Positions 1 through 5,611 of a stretch of 5,611 nt of DNA are shown here, in pieces. Position 1 is the stretch's first letter. Each line of letters starts with the position of its first letter. The position numbers and the translations under genes were made by a program. The stretch lies in contig JAEXNS010000293.1 of assembly GCA_023439605.1 (NCBI GenBank), positions 1 through 5,611 on the forward strand. The letters run 5' to 3'. Origin of the DNA: Bacillota bacterium (GTDB lineage Bacteria; Bacillota; Clostridia; Oscillospirales; Ruminococcaceae). The notes under the pieces were generated by a model that was not told where the DNA came from, did not search any database, and was given only the letters and a program-made list of their open reading frames with translations.

Positions 1-32
1 CTACTGATATTCTAAAACACTTGATTGAATTT

Positions 33-161
33 TACTATTCAGTTAAATGTATAGTGCAGAGTTATTTTACCGAAGGTCCAGGGCGACTGGAAAGCCCGGT
101 CGACTCCGCAGAGTCGAAACCCTTGCAAAATCGTAAAGCATCCTTTTGAGGCCGAATAGTA
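33..161 (-). repeat. Dispersed MITE-like structured repeat, copy A (inverted)
   Basis: This is one of four copies of the same element here, in the opposite orientation to the other three. The ends are inverted: CTATTCAG at 35-42 matches CCGAATAG at 152-159 with one mismatch, and both ends are bordered by TA (33-34 and 160-161). The core holds three potential hairpins: ACC-GAA-GGT at 69-77, CCAGGGC against GCCCGG at 78-99, and TCGACTC-CGCA-GAGTCGA at 100-117, a perfect 7-bp stem. Read on the minus strand, its core differs from copy B by about three bases in roughly 55. No protein is encoded. The inverted ends and TA borders suggest a non-autonomous IS630/mariner-like miniature element, but that class is inferred and no transposase is present in the window. 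Confidence 0.8.
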
Positions 162-162
162 A

Positions 163-303
163 CGATTTTTTGAAAATATTAGATTTCAAAAGACATGAAC
201 CCTGCATATAAAGATTTTGAATTATTTAAACGATTCTATTTCACATTAGTATAAATAGTGTATCATTTGAAGTTGTAGCATAATTGATAGAAAATAAATT
301 TAA
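163..303. other. AT-rich intergenic stretch with no recognised feature
   Basis: This stretch lies between repeat copy A and the rluA-side stem-loop. I see no open frame with a ribosome site, no tRNA-like fold and no further repeat copy. It contains scattered promoter-like AT hexamers, which are expected by chance at this base composition. Confidence 0.5.
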
Positions 304-344
304 AAATAGCCATATCAAAAGTAAATCTTTTGATATGGCTATTT
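304..344 (-). terminator. Strong stem-loop terminator after the pseudouridine synthase gene
   Basis: An 18-bp perfect stem (304-321 pairing with 327-344) encloses a 5-base loop. It begins seven bases past the stop codon of the minus-strand gene ending at 351. On the minus strand the stem ends in TTT and continues into a T-rich run (TTAAATTTATTTTC). On the plus strand it is followed by GGTTTTTTATTTTA. It could therefore stop transcription from both sides, although no plus-strand gene reaches it in this window. Confidence 0.85.
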
Positions 345-350
345 GGTTTT

Positions 351-1241
351 TTATTTTACAAATTTCATGAATTTTTTATCTGGTTCTACTTCAAAAACAA
401 ATTTCTTTTCAGTCAAAGGATGCATAATTATTAGCTTGTTTGAATGTAATCCCAATCTTTTTAGCTCATTTAATTGTGAATCATATTTTGAATCTCCTGT
501 AACAGGGTTACCCATTTCCTTAAAATGTACTCTTATTTGATTTTTACGCCCTGTTTCTAACCAAATGTCTACTAAAGAATACTTTTCATTTTCCTTAAGC
601 ACCTTATAGTTAGTTATTGATTTTTTGCCTTCTCCTTCAACATGACTACTATAAACAAGATATGTAGATGTTTCTTTTAACCATGATTCTATCTTGCCTT
701 GTTTTTCTTTAAGCTGACCTTCTACTATTGCAATATATCCTCTATGCAAAACCAGCTTATCCCAGTTATTTTGAAATAAAGACTTTATTTTTTCGTTTTT
801 GGCAAACATAAGCACCCCAGAAGTGTCTTTATCTAATCTATGAACTATAAAAATTCTATTTTTATAGTTTGATTTTTTTACATATTGCATAGTAATATTA
901 TAAGCGGTTACTTCTCTTTCGTTTTCAGTTCCCGTTGTCAAAAGCCCTGCTGGTTTATTTACAACTATTAAATCCTTATCTTCATAAATAATTTCAAGCA
1001 TTTCTGATTTGGTTACATATGAAGTTATGTACTTACTTATTGAGACTTTTTGCCCTGGTTTAAGAATATAGTTATATTTTGTTTTTACTTCCCCATCTAC
1101 CATTACCGATTTATGGGTAAGTAAAGATTTTATTTTACTTACTGATTTATTTTCAACATTTTCTAATAAAAACTTCAGTAATTCTGATTTTTCATTTACT
1201 ACATACTCGTTTGCTGATTTTTTATTTTCGTTATTAATCAA
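351..1241 (-). CDS. RluA-family RNA pseudouridine synthase
   Basis: This 296-residue protein should convert specific uridines in RNA, most likely 23S rRNA, to pseudouridine in the cytoplasm. An S4-like RNA-binding region covers about residues 15-70 (LLTHKSVMVDGE). The catalytic domain runs from about residue 84: IIYEDKDLIVVNKPAGLL, then the active-site motif HRLDKDTSG at 134-142 with catalytic Asp137, then GRKNQIRVHF at 231-240, and LGLHSNKLIIMHP near the C-terminus. The length fits RluC/RluD-type enzymes with an S4 domain. Motif GRKNQIRVH has Asn where many relatives have His, a variant I regard as tolerated. The start is TTG, chosen because an AAAAAGGAG site lies 7 bases upstream and the next in-frame codons upstream reach a stop without an ATG. 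Which uridine it modifies, and so whether it is a true RluC or RluD counterpart, cannot be told. The promoter would have to lie in the repeats upstream or at the AI-2E gene. Confidence 0.93.
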   Translation of the reverse strand: MINNENKKSANEYVVNEKSELLKFLLENVENKSVSKIKSLLTHKSVMVDGEVKTKYNYILKPGQKVSISKYITSYVTKSEMLEIIYEDKDLIVVNKPAGLLTTGTENEREVTAYNITMQYVKKSNYKNRIFIVHRLDKDTSGVLMFAKNEKIKSLFQNNWDKLVLHRGYIAIVEGQLKEKQGKIESWLKETSTYLVYSSHVEGEGKKSITNYKVLKENEKYSLVDIWLETGRKNQIRVHFKEMGNPVTGDSKYDSQLNELKRLGLHSNKLIIMHPLTEKKFVFEVEPDKKFMKFVK

Positions 1242-1248
1242 ATTAATA

Positions 1249-1257
1249 CTCCTTTTT
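1249..1257 (-). promoter_or_regulatory. Ribosome binding site fixing the TTG start of the pseudouridine synthase
   Basis: Read on the minus strand this is AAAAAGGAG, with 7 bases before the TTG codon at 1239-1241. It is a near-ideal site and supports TTG as the true start. The left end of repeat copy B lies only a few bases further upstream. Confidence 0.8.
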
Positions 1258-1259
1258 AT

Positions 1260-1371
1260 TAATATTTAGTAGCTAAAGTTAACGCTTGGATTTTGTAGGA
1301 GTTTCGACTCTGCTGAGTCGACCGGGCTTTCCGATCGCCCTGGACCTTCGGTAAAACATCTCAGCCTTAAG
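1260..1371 (+). repeat. Dispersed structured repeat, copy B (right end missing)
   Basis: The left end, TA followed by ATATTTAG (1260-1269), matches the left end of copy C. The core has the TCGACTC-TGCT-GAGTCGA hairpin at 1304-1321, the CCGGGC/GCCC-T-GG hairpin at 1322-1343 and ACC-TTC-GGT at 1344-1352. After CTCAGCCTTA, where copy C continues into its right inverted end, copy B runs directly into the left end of copy C. Its own right terminus is therefore lost or merged. It sits in the 5' leader of the minus-strand pseudouridine synthase gene. Confidence 0.8.
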
Positions 1372-1372
1372 T

Positions 1373-1504
1373 TAATATTCAGCCACTAAAGGTAAAGTTT
1401 ATGATTTTGCACGAGTTTCGACTCTGCGGAGTCGACCAGGCTTTCCAGTCGCCCTGAACCTTCGGTATAATACCCCTCAGCCTTACACATATGGCTGAAT
1501 TGTA
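1373..1504 (+). repeat. Dispersed structured repeat, copy C
   Basis: This copy is in tandem with copy B, with the cores offset by 114 bases. The inverted ends are ATATTCAGCCA (1375-1385) and TGGCTGAATTG (1492-1502), which share a 9-bp perfect inverted match (ATTCAGCCA/TGGCTGAAT). TA borders lie at 1373-1374 and 1503-1504. Hairpins are TCGACTC-TGCG-GAGTCGA at 1418-1435, CAGGC/GCCCTG at 1437-1456 and ACC-TTC-GGT at 1458-1466. It is the best-preserved copy at both ends. It shares the loop variant TTTCCAGTC with copy A, while B and D carry the CCGATC form. Confidence 0.83.
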
Positions 1505-1516
1505 GACCTTTTTAAT

Positions 1517-1547
1517 AACTATGCCGCCTTTTTATGGCGGCATAGTT
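1517..1547 (-). terminator. GC-rich stem-loop at the end of the AI-2E family gene
   Basis: A perfect 12-bp stem (AACTATGCCGCC at 1517-1528 against 1536-1547) has a 7-base loop and overlaps the stop codon of the minus-strand gene by one base. On the minus strand it is followed by ATTAAAAAGG, not a T run, so it is not a textbook intrinsic terminator. It may terminate weakly, protect the 3' end, or allow read-through into the repeats and the pseudouridine synthase gene. Confidence 0.55.
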
Positions 1548-2755
1548 TAATTTGTACTTTCATTATTTTTAATTATTTTTTCATTTACAGCCTCATAAAT
1601 AACTGCCATCATTGGCACACCTATTATCATTCCTAAAATTCCACTTAATCCTCCACCTACAATAACCGCTACTGATACCCATAACGCAGGTAAGTTCATT
1701 TTTCCACCAACTATTCTAGGGTAAATAAAATTTGACTCTATTTGCTGTAGAATAAGTATAAAAATAAGAAACCATAATATATTTTGTGGATTTACTAAAA
1801 GTAAAATAACTATACTAGGTATAACACCTATGATTGGCCCAACAATAGGAACTATGTTTGTTAAACCTATTATTGTACTTATAAGCACAGCATATTCAAA
1901 ACCAAATATAGTCATACCAATAAAACACAAACATCCTAGAACAATTGCTTCTATTAACTGGCCACTTATAAATGCTGTAAACTTTTCTGAAGTTAATTTT
2001 CCATAATAATTTATTTCTGAATATACTTTTGGTGAAGTAATTTTTTTAACTATGATGTCTAAATCTTTTCTTAGTTTGTTTTTACTCGCCAGTATATATA
2101 TTGATAAAATCACTCCTAAAATAGTATCAATAATAACTCTAAAAATACTAGCTGTTATTCCAAATGTCTTTAATAAAACATCTGGAATATATTCAACAAG
2201 AGAATATACTTTTTTCATTAAATCTAAGTCTTCTATCCACTCTGTTAATTTTTCATTTCCCTTAAAATAAGCTTTTGCATTTTGTACAATATACTTATTT
2301 AAATTTTCATAGTATAAATCAAAATTATCGGAAAAAGCAACAATACTTGAAGCTATTTGAGGAATTATTATAAGGATTATCATAAATAAAAACAAAATGG
2401 TAATGAAATAAACCGTAACAAGTCCTAACATATTTGCTACTTTATAGTTGTGTGCAGTTCTATTTTCAGATATACCAGCTGGCAAAACTCCGTTATTGTC
2501 TTTTTTTATTTTTTCTATTTTCTTTTTATAAGTATTATTAGAAATTTTCATATATTTGTTAACTAGTAATATGAACGGCTTATTAAGAGCAAAAGCTATA
2601 ACTCCTCCAATAATTACTGGTCTCAATACTCCCAAAAGCTTATTCATCATTTGTATAAACCCATCGTATCTTAAAAAAAGAAATGTCAACGCCAAAAGTA
2701 TAATTCCGCTTATCACTATAATTTTTAATTGCTTATTTTTAAACACTTGATTCAT
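1547..2755 (-). CDS. AI-2E family membrane transporter
   Basis: This 402-residue polytopic membrane protein belongs to the AI-2E (formerly UPF0118) family. Characterised members export autoinducer-2 or act in ion exchange; the substrate here is unknown. Hydrophobic segments lie at about residues 12-28, 42-65, 108-138 and 198-224, with a dense C-terminal block at about 266-392. A soluble segment (about 140-195) follows the third, as is typical of the family. Family signatures are NIVPIVGPIIGVIPS at 300-314 and LQQIESNFIYPRIVGGKMNL at about 336-355. The length is normal, and the ATG at 2755 has AAGGAG nine bases upstream. It starts 39 bases after the AraC-type gene on the same strand, so the two are probably cotranscribed. 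The short Lys-rich loop at about 77-88 is likely cytoplasmic. I am confident of the family, not of the substrate. Confidence 0.92.
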   Translation of the reverse strand: MNQVFKNKQLKIIVISGIILLALTFLFLRYDGFIQMMNKLLGVLRPVIIGGVIAFALNKPFILLVNKYMKISNNTYKKKIEKIKKDNNGVLPAGISENRTAHNYKVANMLGLVTVYFITILFLFMIILIIIPQIASSIVAFSDNFDLYYENLNKYIVQNAKAYFKGNEKLTEWIEDLDLMKKVYSLVEYIPDVLLKTFGITASIFRVIIDTILGVILSIYILASKNKLRKDLDIIVKKITSPKVYSEINYYGKLTSEKFTAFISGQLIEAIVLGCLCFIGMTIFGFEYAVLISTIIGLTNIVPIVGPIIGVIPSIVILLLVNPQNILWFLIFILILQQIESNFIYPRIVGGKMNLPALWVSVAVIVGGGLSGILGMIIGVPMMAVIYEAVNEKIIKNNESTN

Positions 2756-2794
2756 ATTTATAATCTCCTTAAAATTTGAATAAGCAATTTGAAT

Positions 2795-3706
2795 TTATAA
2801 TTCTAACGTTTCATTTGTGTCTGGATTTTCAAGATCTTTTTTCATCCATGATTTTCTAAACTTAAATGGAGTAATTCCTTCAATAGCTTTAAACTGCTTG
2901 TTAAAGTAACAAGTATCATAAAACCCACAAGCTAAAGAAACATCCTCTAAGCTTTTATCAGAATATTTCAGTAACCATTTTGCATTTCCAATTCGCTTTT
3001 GCATGATATATTTTGCTATTGTTATACCATACGCTTTTTTAAATTCTTTTGTCAAATGAAACTTACTTATGCTAAATTGATTACATATAGTTTCAAGATA
3101 AATATCCTGAGTATAATTTCTGTTTATATACCTTCTTACTTCTGCAAGTTTTCTAACTAGTTGAGCAGTATATATAATATCCGACTTTTTAAAAGTCATA
3201 AGCAATGTGAGTATTTCAGTTATAATATTTGATGATCGGACTTCAGTAAACCCGTCATGTCTTGTATTTATTTCTATAAGTTGTCTTAAATAATTTTCAA
3301 ACGGATCTATCATTTCTGGTTGTATAACATTTATAAATGTATTTGCAAAATACTCATAATAATTTCTTGCTGTAGGTCCATTAAAATGCAACCACAATAA
3401 TTCCCAAGGTTCATTTACGCTACTTTTATATGAATGAGGTTTAAGACAATCTATCAAAAAACAGCTTCCTGCATTTAAAACATAGGTTCTGTTTCCATAT
3501 ATAAGTTCTCCTTTACCACTTAAAACCACAACAAATAAAAAAGAATCCAAGTTATCTCTTATTGTATTATATGGTTTAACGACTTTCAAATATCCTATTT
3601 CCTGTATATAAAAGAAAGTTTCTTTTTCTGTTGGACCAACTGTACATATAATTCTATATGAATCTTTTGTATAGTTACTTTTAAAACTATCAAATAAACT
3701 ATCCAT
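2795..3706 (-). CDS. AraC-family transcriptional regulator with cupin sensor domain
   Basis: This 303-residue DNA-binding regulator has a small-molecule sensor half. Residues about 50-100 look like an AraC-type cupin, with FVVVLSGKGELIYGNRTYVL and then GSCFLIDCLKPHSY, the usual strand pattern ending in a proline-histidine pair. The C-terminal part carries two helix-turn-helix units. The first is at about 201-227 (DIYLETICNQFSISKFHLTK). The second, about 251-286, contains the family signature LACGFYDTCYFNKQFKAIEG followed by ITPFKFRKS. The length is normal for this class. The ATG at 3706 has an AGGAG site 8 bases upstream, and no competing start is needed. It is the first gene of a probable pair with the AI-2E transporter 39 bases downstream, which it may activate or repress. 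Many cupin-type AraC regulators sense sugars or glycosides, but nothing here identifies the ligand. Confidence 0.93.
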   Translation of the reverse strand: MDSLFDSFKSNYTKDSYRIICTVGPTEKETFFYIQEIGYLKVVKPYNTIRDNLDSFLFVVVLSGKGELIYGNRTYVLNAGSCFLIDCLKPHSYKSSVNEPWELLWLHFNGPTARNYYEYFANTFINVIQPEMIDPFENYLRQLIEINTRHDGFTEVRSSNIITEILTLLMTFKKSDIIYTAQLVRKLAEVRRYINRNYTQDIYLETICNQFSISKFHLTKEFKKAYGITIAKYIMQKRIGNAKWLLKYSDKSLEDVSLACGFYDTCYFNKQFKAIEGITPFKFRKSWMKKDLENPDTNETLEL

Positions 3707-3742
3707 TTGTTATTCTCCTCTTTTTTTATTTTGGCTGACTAC

Positions 3743-3771
3743 AGTATATAAAAATATTTACCCTATTATTT
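3743..3771 (-). promoter_or_regulatory. Weak candidate promoter for the AraC-type gene
   Basis: On the minus strand, TATACT (3743-3748) is a reasonable -10 box about 37 bases before the start codon. The matching -35 position (3766-3771) reads AAATAA, a poor match to TTGACA. If real, the promoter may need an activator or depend on the AT-rich context. Chance is a serious alternative in DNA this rich in A and T. Confidence 0.25.
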
Positions 3772-3807
3772 CTAAACACTTTAGCCTATATTTATAAGAT
3801 TTTAAAT

Positions 3808-3927
3808 TGCTATTCAACCACTAAAGGCAAAGTGCAAGAGTTTCGACTCTGCGAAGTCGGCCCGACATTCCGATCGCCTTGGCCCTTCGATAAAACACCT
3901 TTGCATTATACATATGGATGAATAGTA
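3808..3927 (+). repeat. Dispersed structured repeat, copy D (degenerate)
   Basis: The inverted ends are CTATTCAACCA (3810-3820) and TGGATGAATAG (3915-3925). The right border is TA, while the left reads TG. It aligns with copy C but lacks about 10 bases after CTAAAGGCAAAG, and its core has more changes. The first hairpin (3843-3860) keeps five Watson-Crick pairs and one wobble but has a C/A mismatch next to the loop. The second and third hairpins are damaged (CGACATTCCGATCGCC and CCCTTCGAT). It lies between the end of nadC and the start of the AraC-type gene. It is the oldest or least constrained copy in the window. Confidence 0.75.
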
Positions 3928-3941
3928 ACAATTTTAATGAT

Positions 3942-3960
3942 AAAACTATTAAATAGTTTT
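3942..3960 (-). terminator. Weak AT-only stem-loop overlapping the nadC stop
   Basis: AAAACTA and TAGTTTT flank a short TTAAA loop at the nadC stop codon. On the minus strand it is followed by ATCATTAAAATTG, a poor T-tract. It is a marginal candidate for ending the nad operon. The hairpins of repeat copy D just beyond could contribute instead. Confidence 0.25.
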
Positions 3961-4791
3961 TATTTTCATTGATATATCAAAGCATTTTACAGAATGTGTC
4001 AAAGAGCCAAGCGAAATAATATCCACTCCAGTTTTTGCAACTTGTGAAATATTATCTAAAGTAATATTTCCTGAAGCTTCAAGAATTGCTCTTCCATTTA
4101 CTATTTGAACCGCCTTTTCCATGTCTTCACAAGTCATATTATCAAGCATAATAACATCAGCCTTAGCCGCCAAAGCTTTCTTAAGTTCTTCAAAATTACG
4201 AACCTCAACTTCTATTTTTATCATATGACCTATTTTATTTCTCAAATGTGATACTGCACTTTCCAAGCTTCCATATGCATCTATATGATTGTCTTTTAGC
4301 ATTGCACCATCTGATAAATTATATCTATGATTAAATCCACCACCTACAGTAACAGCATATTTTTGTAATGGCCTTAATCCCGGTAATGTTTTTCTTGTAT
4401 CAACTATTCTTGCATTTGTGCCCTCTAATAAATTTACGCATTTACTTGTTGCTGTAGCAATTCCAGACATATGTTGTAATATATTCAAAGCAGTTCTCTC
4501 TCCTTTTAAAAGAGTTTTTGTATCCCCTTCAAACGTTGCAATTACATCACCTTTTTTAACTTTTGAGCCATCTTGTATAATTATATCTATATCAACTCCG
4601 CCACCAACAAAATCAAAAACTCTTTTTGCAATATCTATCCCACAAAGAATACCACTATCTTTTGCTTCATAATAAGCGGCACTTCTATGTCCATCTGGAA
4701 TTAAATTGTCAGTGGTTACATCTATATAATTTATATCCTCTAAAATAGCATTGTTTATCATCTTATCTATATATTCTTGTGTAAGCTTCAT
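3949..4791 (-). CDS. nadC: Nicotinate-nucleotide pyrophosphorylase (quinolinate phosphoribosyltransferase)
   Basis: The enzyme converts quinolinate and phosphoribosyl pyrophosphate to nicotinate mononucleotide, CO2 and pyrophosphate, the step that joins the de novo pathway to NAD. The 280-residue length is normal. An N-terminal open-face domain (about 1-110) ends in GERTALNILQHMSGIAT at 97-113. The barrel then shows DTRKTLPGLRPLQKYAVTVG from 131, NHRYNLSDGAMLKDNHI at 154-170, IEVEV at 193-197, VIMLDN at 213-218, EASGNI at 238-243 and ISLGSLTHS at 259-267. By family comparison the substrate-contacting residues include Arg99, Arg133, Lys134, His155, Arg156, Lys166, one of Glu194/Glu196, and Asp217, and all are present. 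The ATG at 4791 is preceded by an AAAGGGA-type site about 11 bases away. It follows nadB by 26 bases, as expected for a nad operon. In Firmicutes such operons are often repressed by a niacin-responsive regulator, but that promoter lies outside the window. Confidence 0.97.
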   Translation of the reverse strand: MKLTQEYIDKMINNAILEDINYIDVTTDNLIPDGHRSAAYYEAKDSGILCGIDIAKRVFDFVGGGVDIDIIIQDGSKVKKGDVIATFEGDTKTLLKGERTALNILQHMSGIATATSKCVNLLEGTNARIVDTRKTLPGLRPLQKYAVTVGGGFNHRYNLSDGAMLKDNHIDAYGSLESAVSHLRNKIGHMIKIEVEVRNFEELKKALAAKADVIMLDNMTCEDMEKAVQIVNGRAILEASGNITLDNISQVAKTGVDIISLGSLTHSVKCFDISMKIKTI

Positions 4792-4817
4792 ATAAACACT
4801 TCCCTTTTATTTAATTA

Positions 4818-5611
4818 TTAAATTACCTCTTTTAAAATCAAGTATGCTATAGTAGAAAGAGATTTTGCTTCAATATAATCGCTATTAATCAAATATTTGT
4901 TTGACAATAACATTTTCTTTATTTCTTTTATTCTTTCAAAACCAGAAAGTACAGCCTTTTTATCAGGTATTACAAAATAACTTTGTTGCATTATATGTCT
5001 TATTTCCGTTCTAACACCTTGTGGAATATGTAAATGATTTTCTGAAAATTCAAATTTAAAATCAATATGTTCTTTTTTTATAGTTGAACTTTTCAAAGCT
5101 ATATCATTTGCTGCTTGTCTTGAAAAGACTAAAGCTTCCAACAAAGAGTTACTGGCCAGCCTATTGTTACCATGAACACCGGTATGAGAACATTCGCCTA
5201 CTGCATACAGGGCATTTATTTTAGTTTGTGCATTTATGTCAACATTTATTCCACCCATTAAATAATGTTGACATGGGAATATAGGTATTCTGTCTTTGGT
5301 TAAATCAAATCCTTGGGATAATAAATTCTTGTATATCATTGGAAACCTTTTTTTCAAAAACTCCGTATCCTTATGGGATATATCAAGATAAAATTCAGTA
5401 GAATTTGTTTCCTTACTTTCAAGAATAATAGCATGAGAAACAACATCTCTAGGAGCTAGTTCAAGTCTATCGTCATAATGACTCATAAACCTTTCACCTT
5501 TGCAATTAAGCAAATACGCCCCCTCACCACGAACAGCTTCAGAAATCAAAAAACACTCTCTAGTTTGTCGGTTATTGAAAGCCGTTGGATGAAACTGAAT
5601 TAAACTTAGAT
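4818..5611 (-). CDS. nadB: L-aspartate oxidase, C-terminal part (5' end outside window)
   Basis: This FAD enzyme oxidises L-aspartate to iminoaspartate, which NadA condenses with dihydroxyacetone phosphate to quinolinate, the NadC substrate. The reading frame stays open to the window edge (first whole codon at 5609), giving 263 visible residues. It begins within SLIQFHPTAF, a conserved active-site segment. The visible catalytic positions, by comparison with the E. coli enzyme, are His7 (QFHPT), Arg54 (LAPRD), His115 (QHYLMGG) and Arg150 (NNRLASNS). EAVRGEGAYL at about 24-33 and the FAD-binding region ALYAVGECSHTGVHG then RLASNSLLEA are also present. A TTG at 5549 could be taken as a start but lies inside the conserved segment CFLISEAVRGEG, so it is internal. 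The protein ends at LSTIAYLILKEVI, before the ESRG...DYP-like tail of longer homologues, so it is a short-tailed form. The stop is 26 bases before nadC. Confidence 0.96.
   Translation of the reverse strand, partial: LSLIQFHPTAFNNRQTRECFLISEAVRGEGAYLLNCKGERFMSHYDDRLELAPRDVVSHAIILESKETNSTEFYLDISHKDTEFLKKRFPMIYKNLLSQGFDLTKDRIPIFPCQHYLMGGINVDINAQTKINALYAVGECSHTGVHGNNRLASNSLLEALVFSRQAANDIALKSSTIKKEHIDFKFEFSENHLHIPQGVRTEIRHIMQQSYFVIPDKKAVLSGFERIKEIKKMLLSNKYLINSDYIEAKSLSTIAYLILKEVI

Noticed and set aside
240..344. Small plus-strand RNA gene ending in the 304-344 stem-loop
   Set aside because: Only weak promoter-like hexamers are visible, and the stem-loop is already explained as the terminator of the minus-strand gene. 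Transcript data would be needed.
343..540. Plus-strand open frame opposite the pseudouridine synthase gene
   Set aside because: It is antisense to a clear conserved gene, has no family resemblance and no convincing ribosome site.
2052..2750. Two plus-strand open frames opposite the AI-2E gene (2052-2270 and 2556-2750)
   Set aside because: They mirror the hydrophobic codons of the real gene on the other strand and lack recognisable features.
33..3927. CRISPR array or tRNA-like genes suggested by the repeated GC-rich cores
   Set aside because: The repeats are too long, irregularly spaced and in both orientations, with no spacers between short direct repeats. No acceptor stem or T-arm GGTTCGAATCC-type sequence is present.
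4418..4672. Plus-strand open frame opposite nadC
   Set aside because: It lies wholly within nadC, whose motifs are complete, and shows no ribosome site or family signature.
5547..5549. TTG as the start of a 243-residue nadB
   Set aside because: The frame continues upstream with unmistakable NadB sequence (QFHPT...RECF) to the window edge, so the codon is internal.

Overview
The window is AT-rich, low-GC Firmicute DNA, most likely from a member of the Clostridia. The evidence is the strong AT bias, AGGAG-type ribosome sites, a TTG start, a nadB-nadC pair and the clostridial look of the proteins. The genus cannot be fixed from this sequence. All five genes lie on the minus strand, so transcription runs from high to low coordinates.

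Right side (about 3942-5611): the 3' part of nadB (L-aspartate oxidase, cut by the window edge) is followed after 26 bases by complete nadC (quinolinate phosphoribosyltransferase). These are two enzymes of de novo NAD synthesis from aspartate. The usual partner nadA would lie beyond the right edge.

Middle (1547-3706): an AraC-type regulator with a cupin sensor half is followed after 39 bases by an AI-2E family membrane protein. They are probably one transcription unit, and the membrane protein is a plausible target of the regulator.

Left side (1-1241): an RluA-type pseudouridine synthase has a TTG start and a strong stem-loop after its stop. Positions 1-350 hold no gene, only a repeat copy, a plain AT-rich stretch and that terminator.

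The least ordinary content is a dispersed structured repeat of about 115-130 bp. It has four copies: 33-161 (inverted), 1260-1371, 1373-1504 and 3808-3927. The copies have short inverted ends (CTATTCAG-like), TA at most borders, and a GC-rich core that folds into three small hairpins. They occupy three of the four gene-free gaps longer than 100 bases: downstream of rluA, between the AI-2E gene and rluA (a tandem pair filling nearly the whole gap), and between nadC and araC. The layout suggests a MITE-like element that inserts between genes and is now carried in the transcripts. I do not recognise it as a named family.
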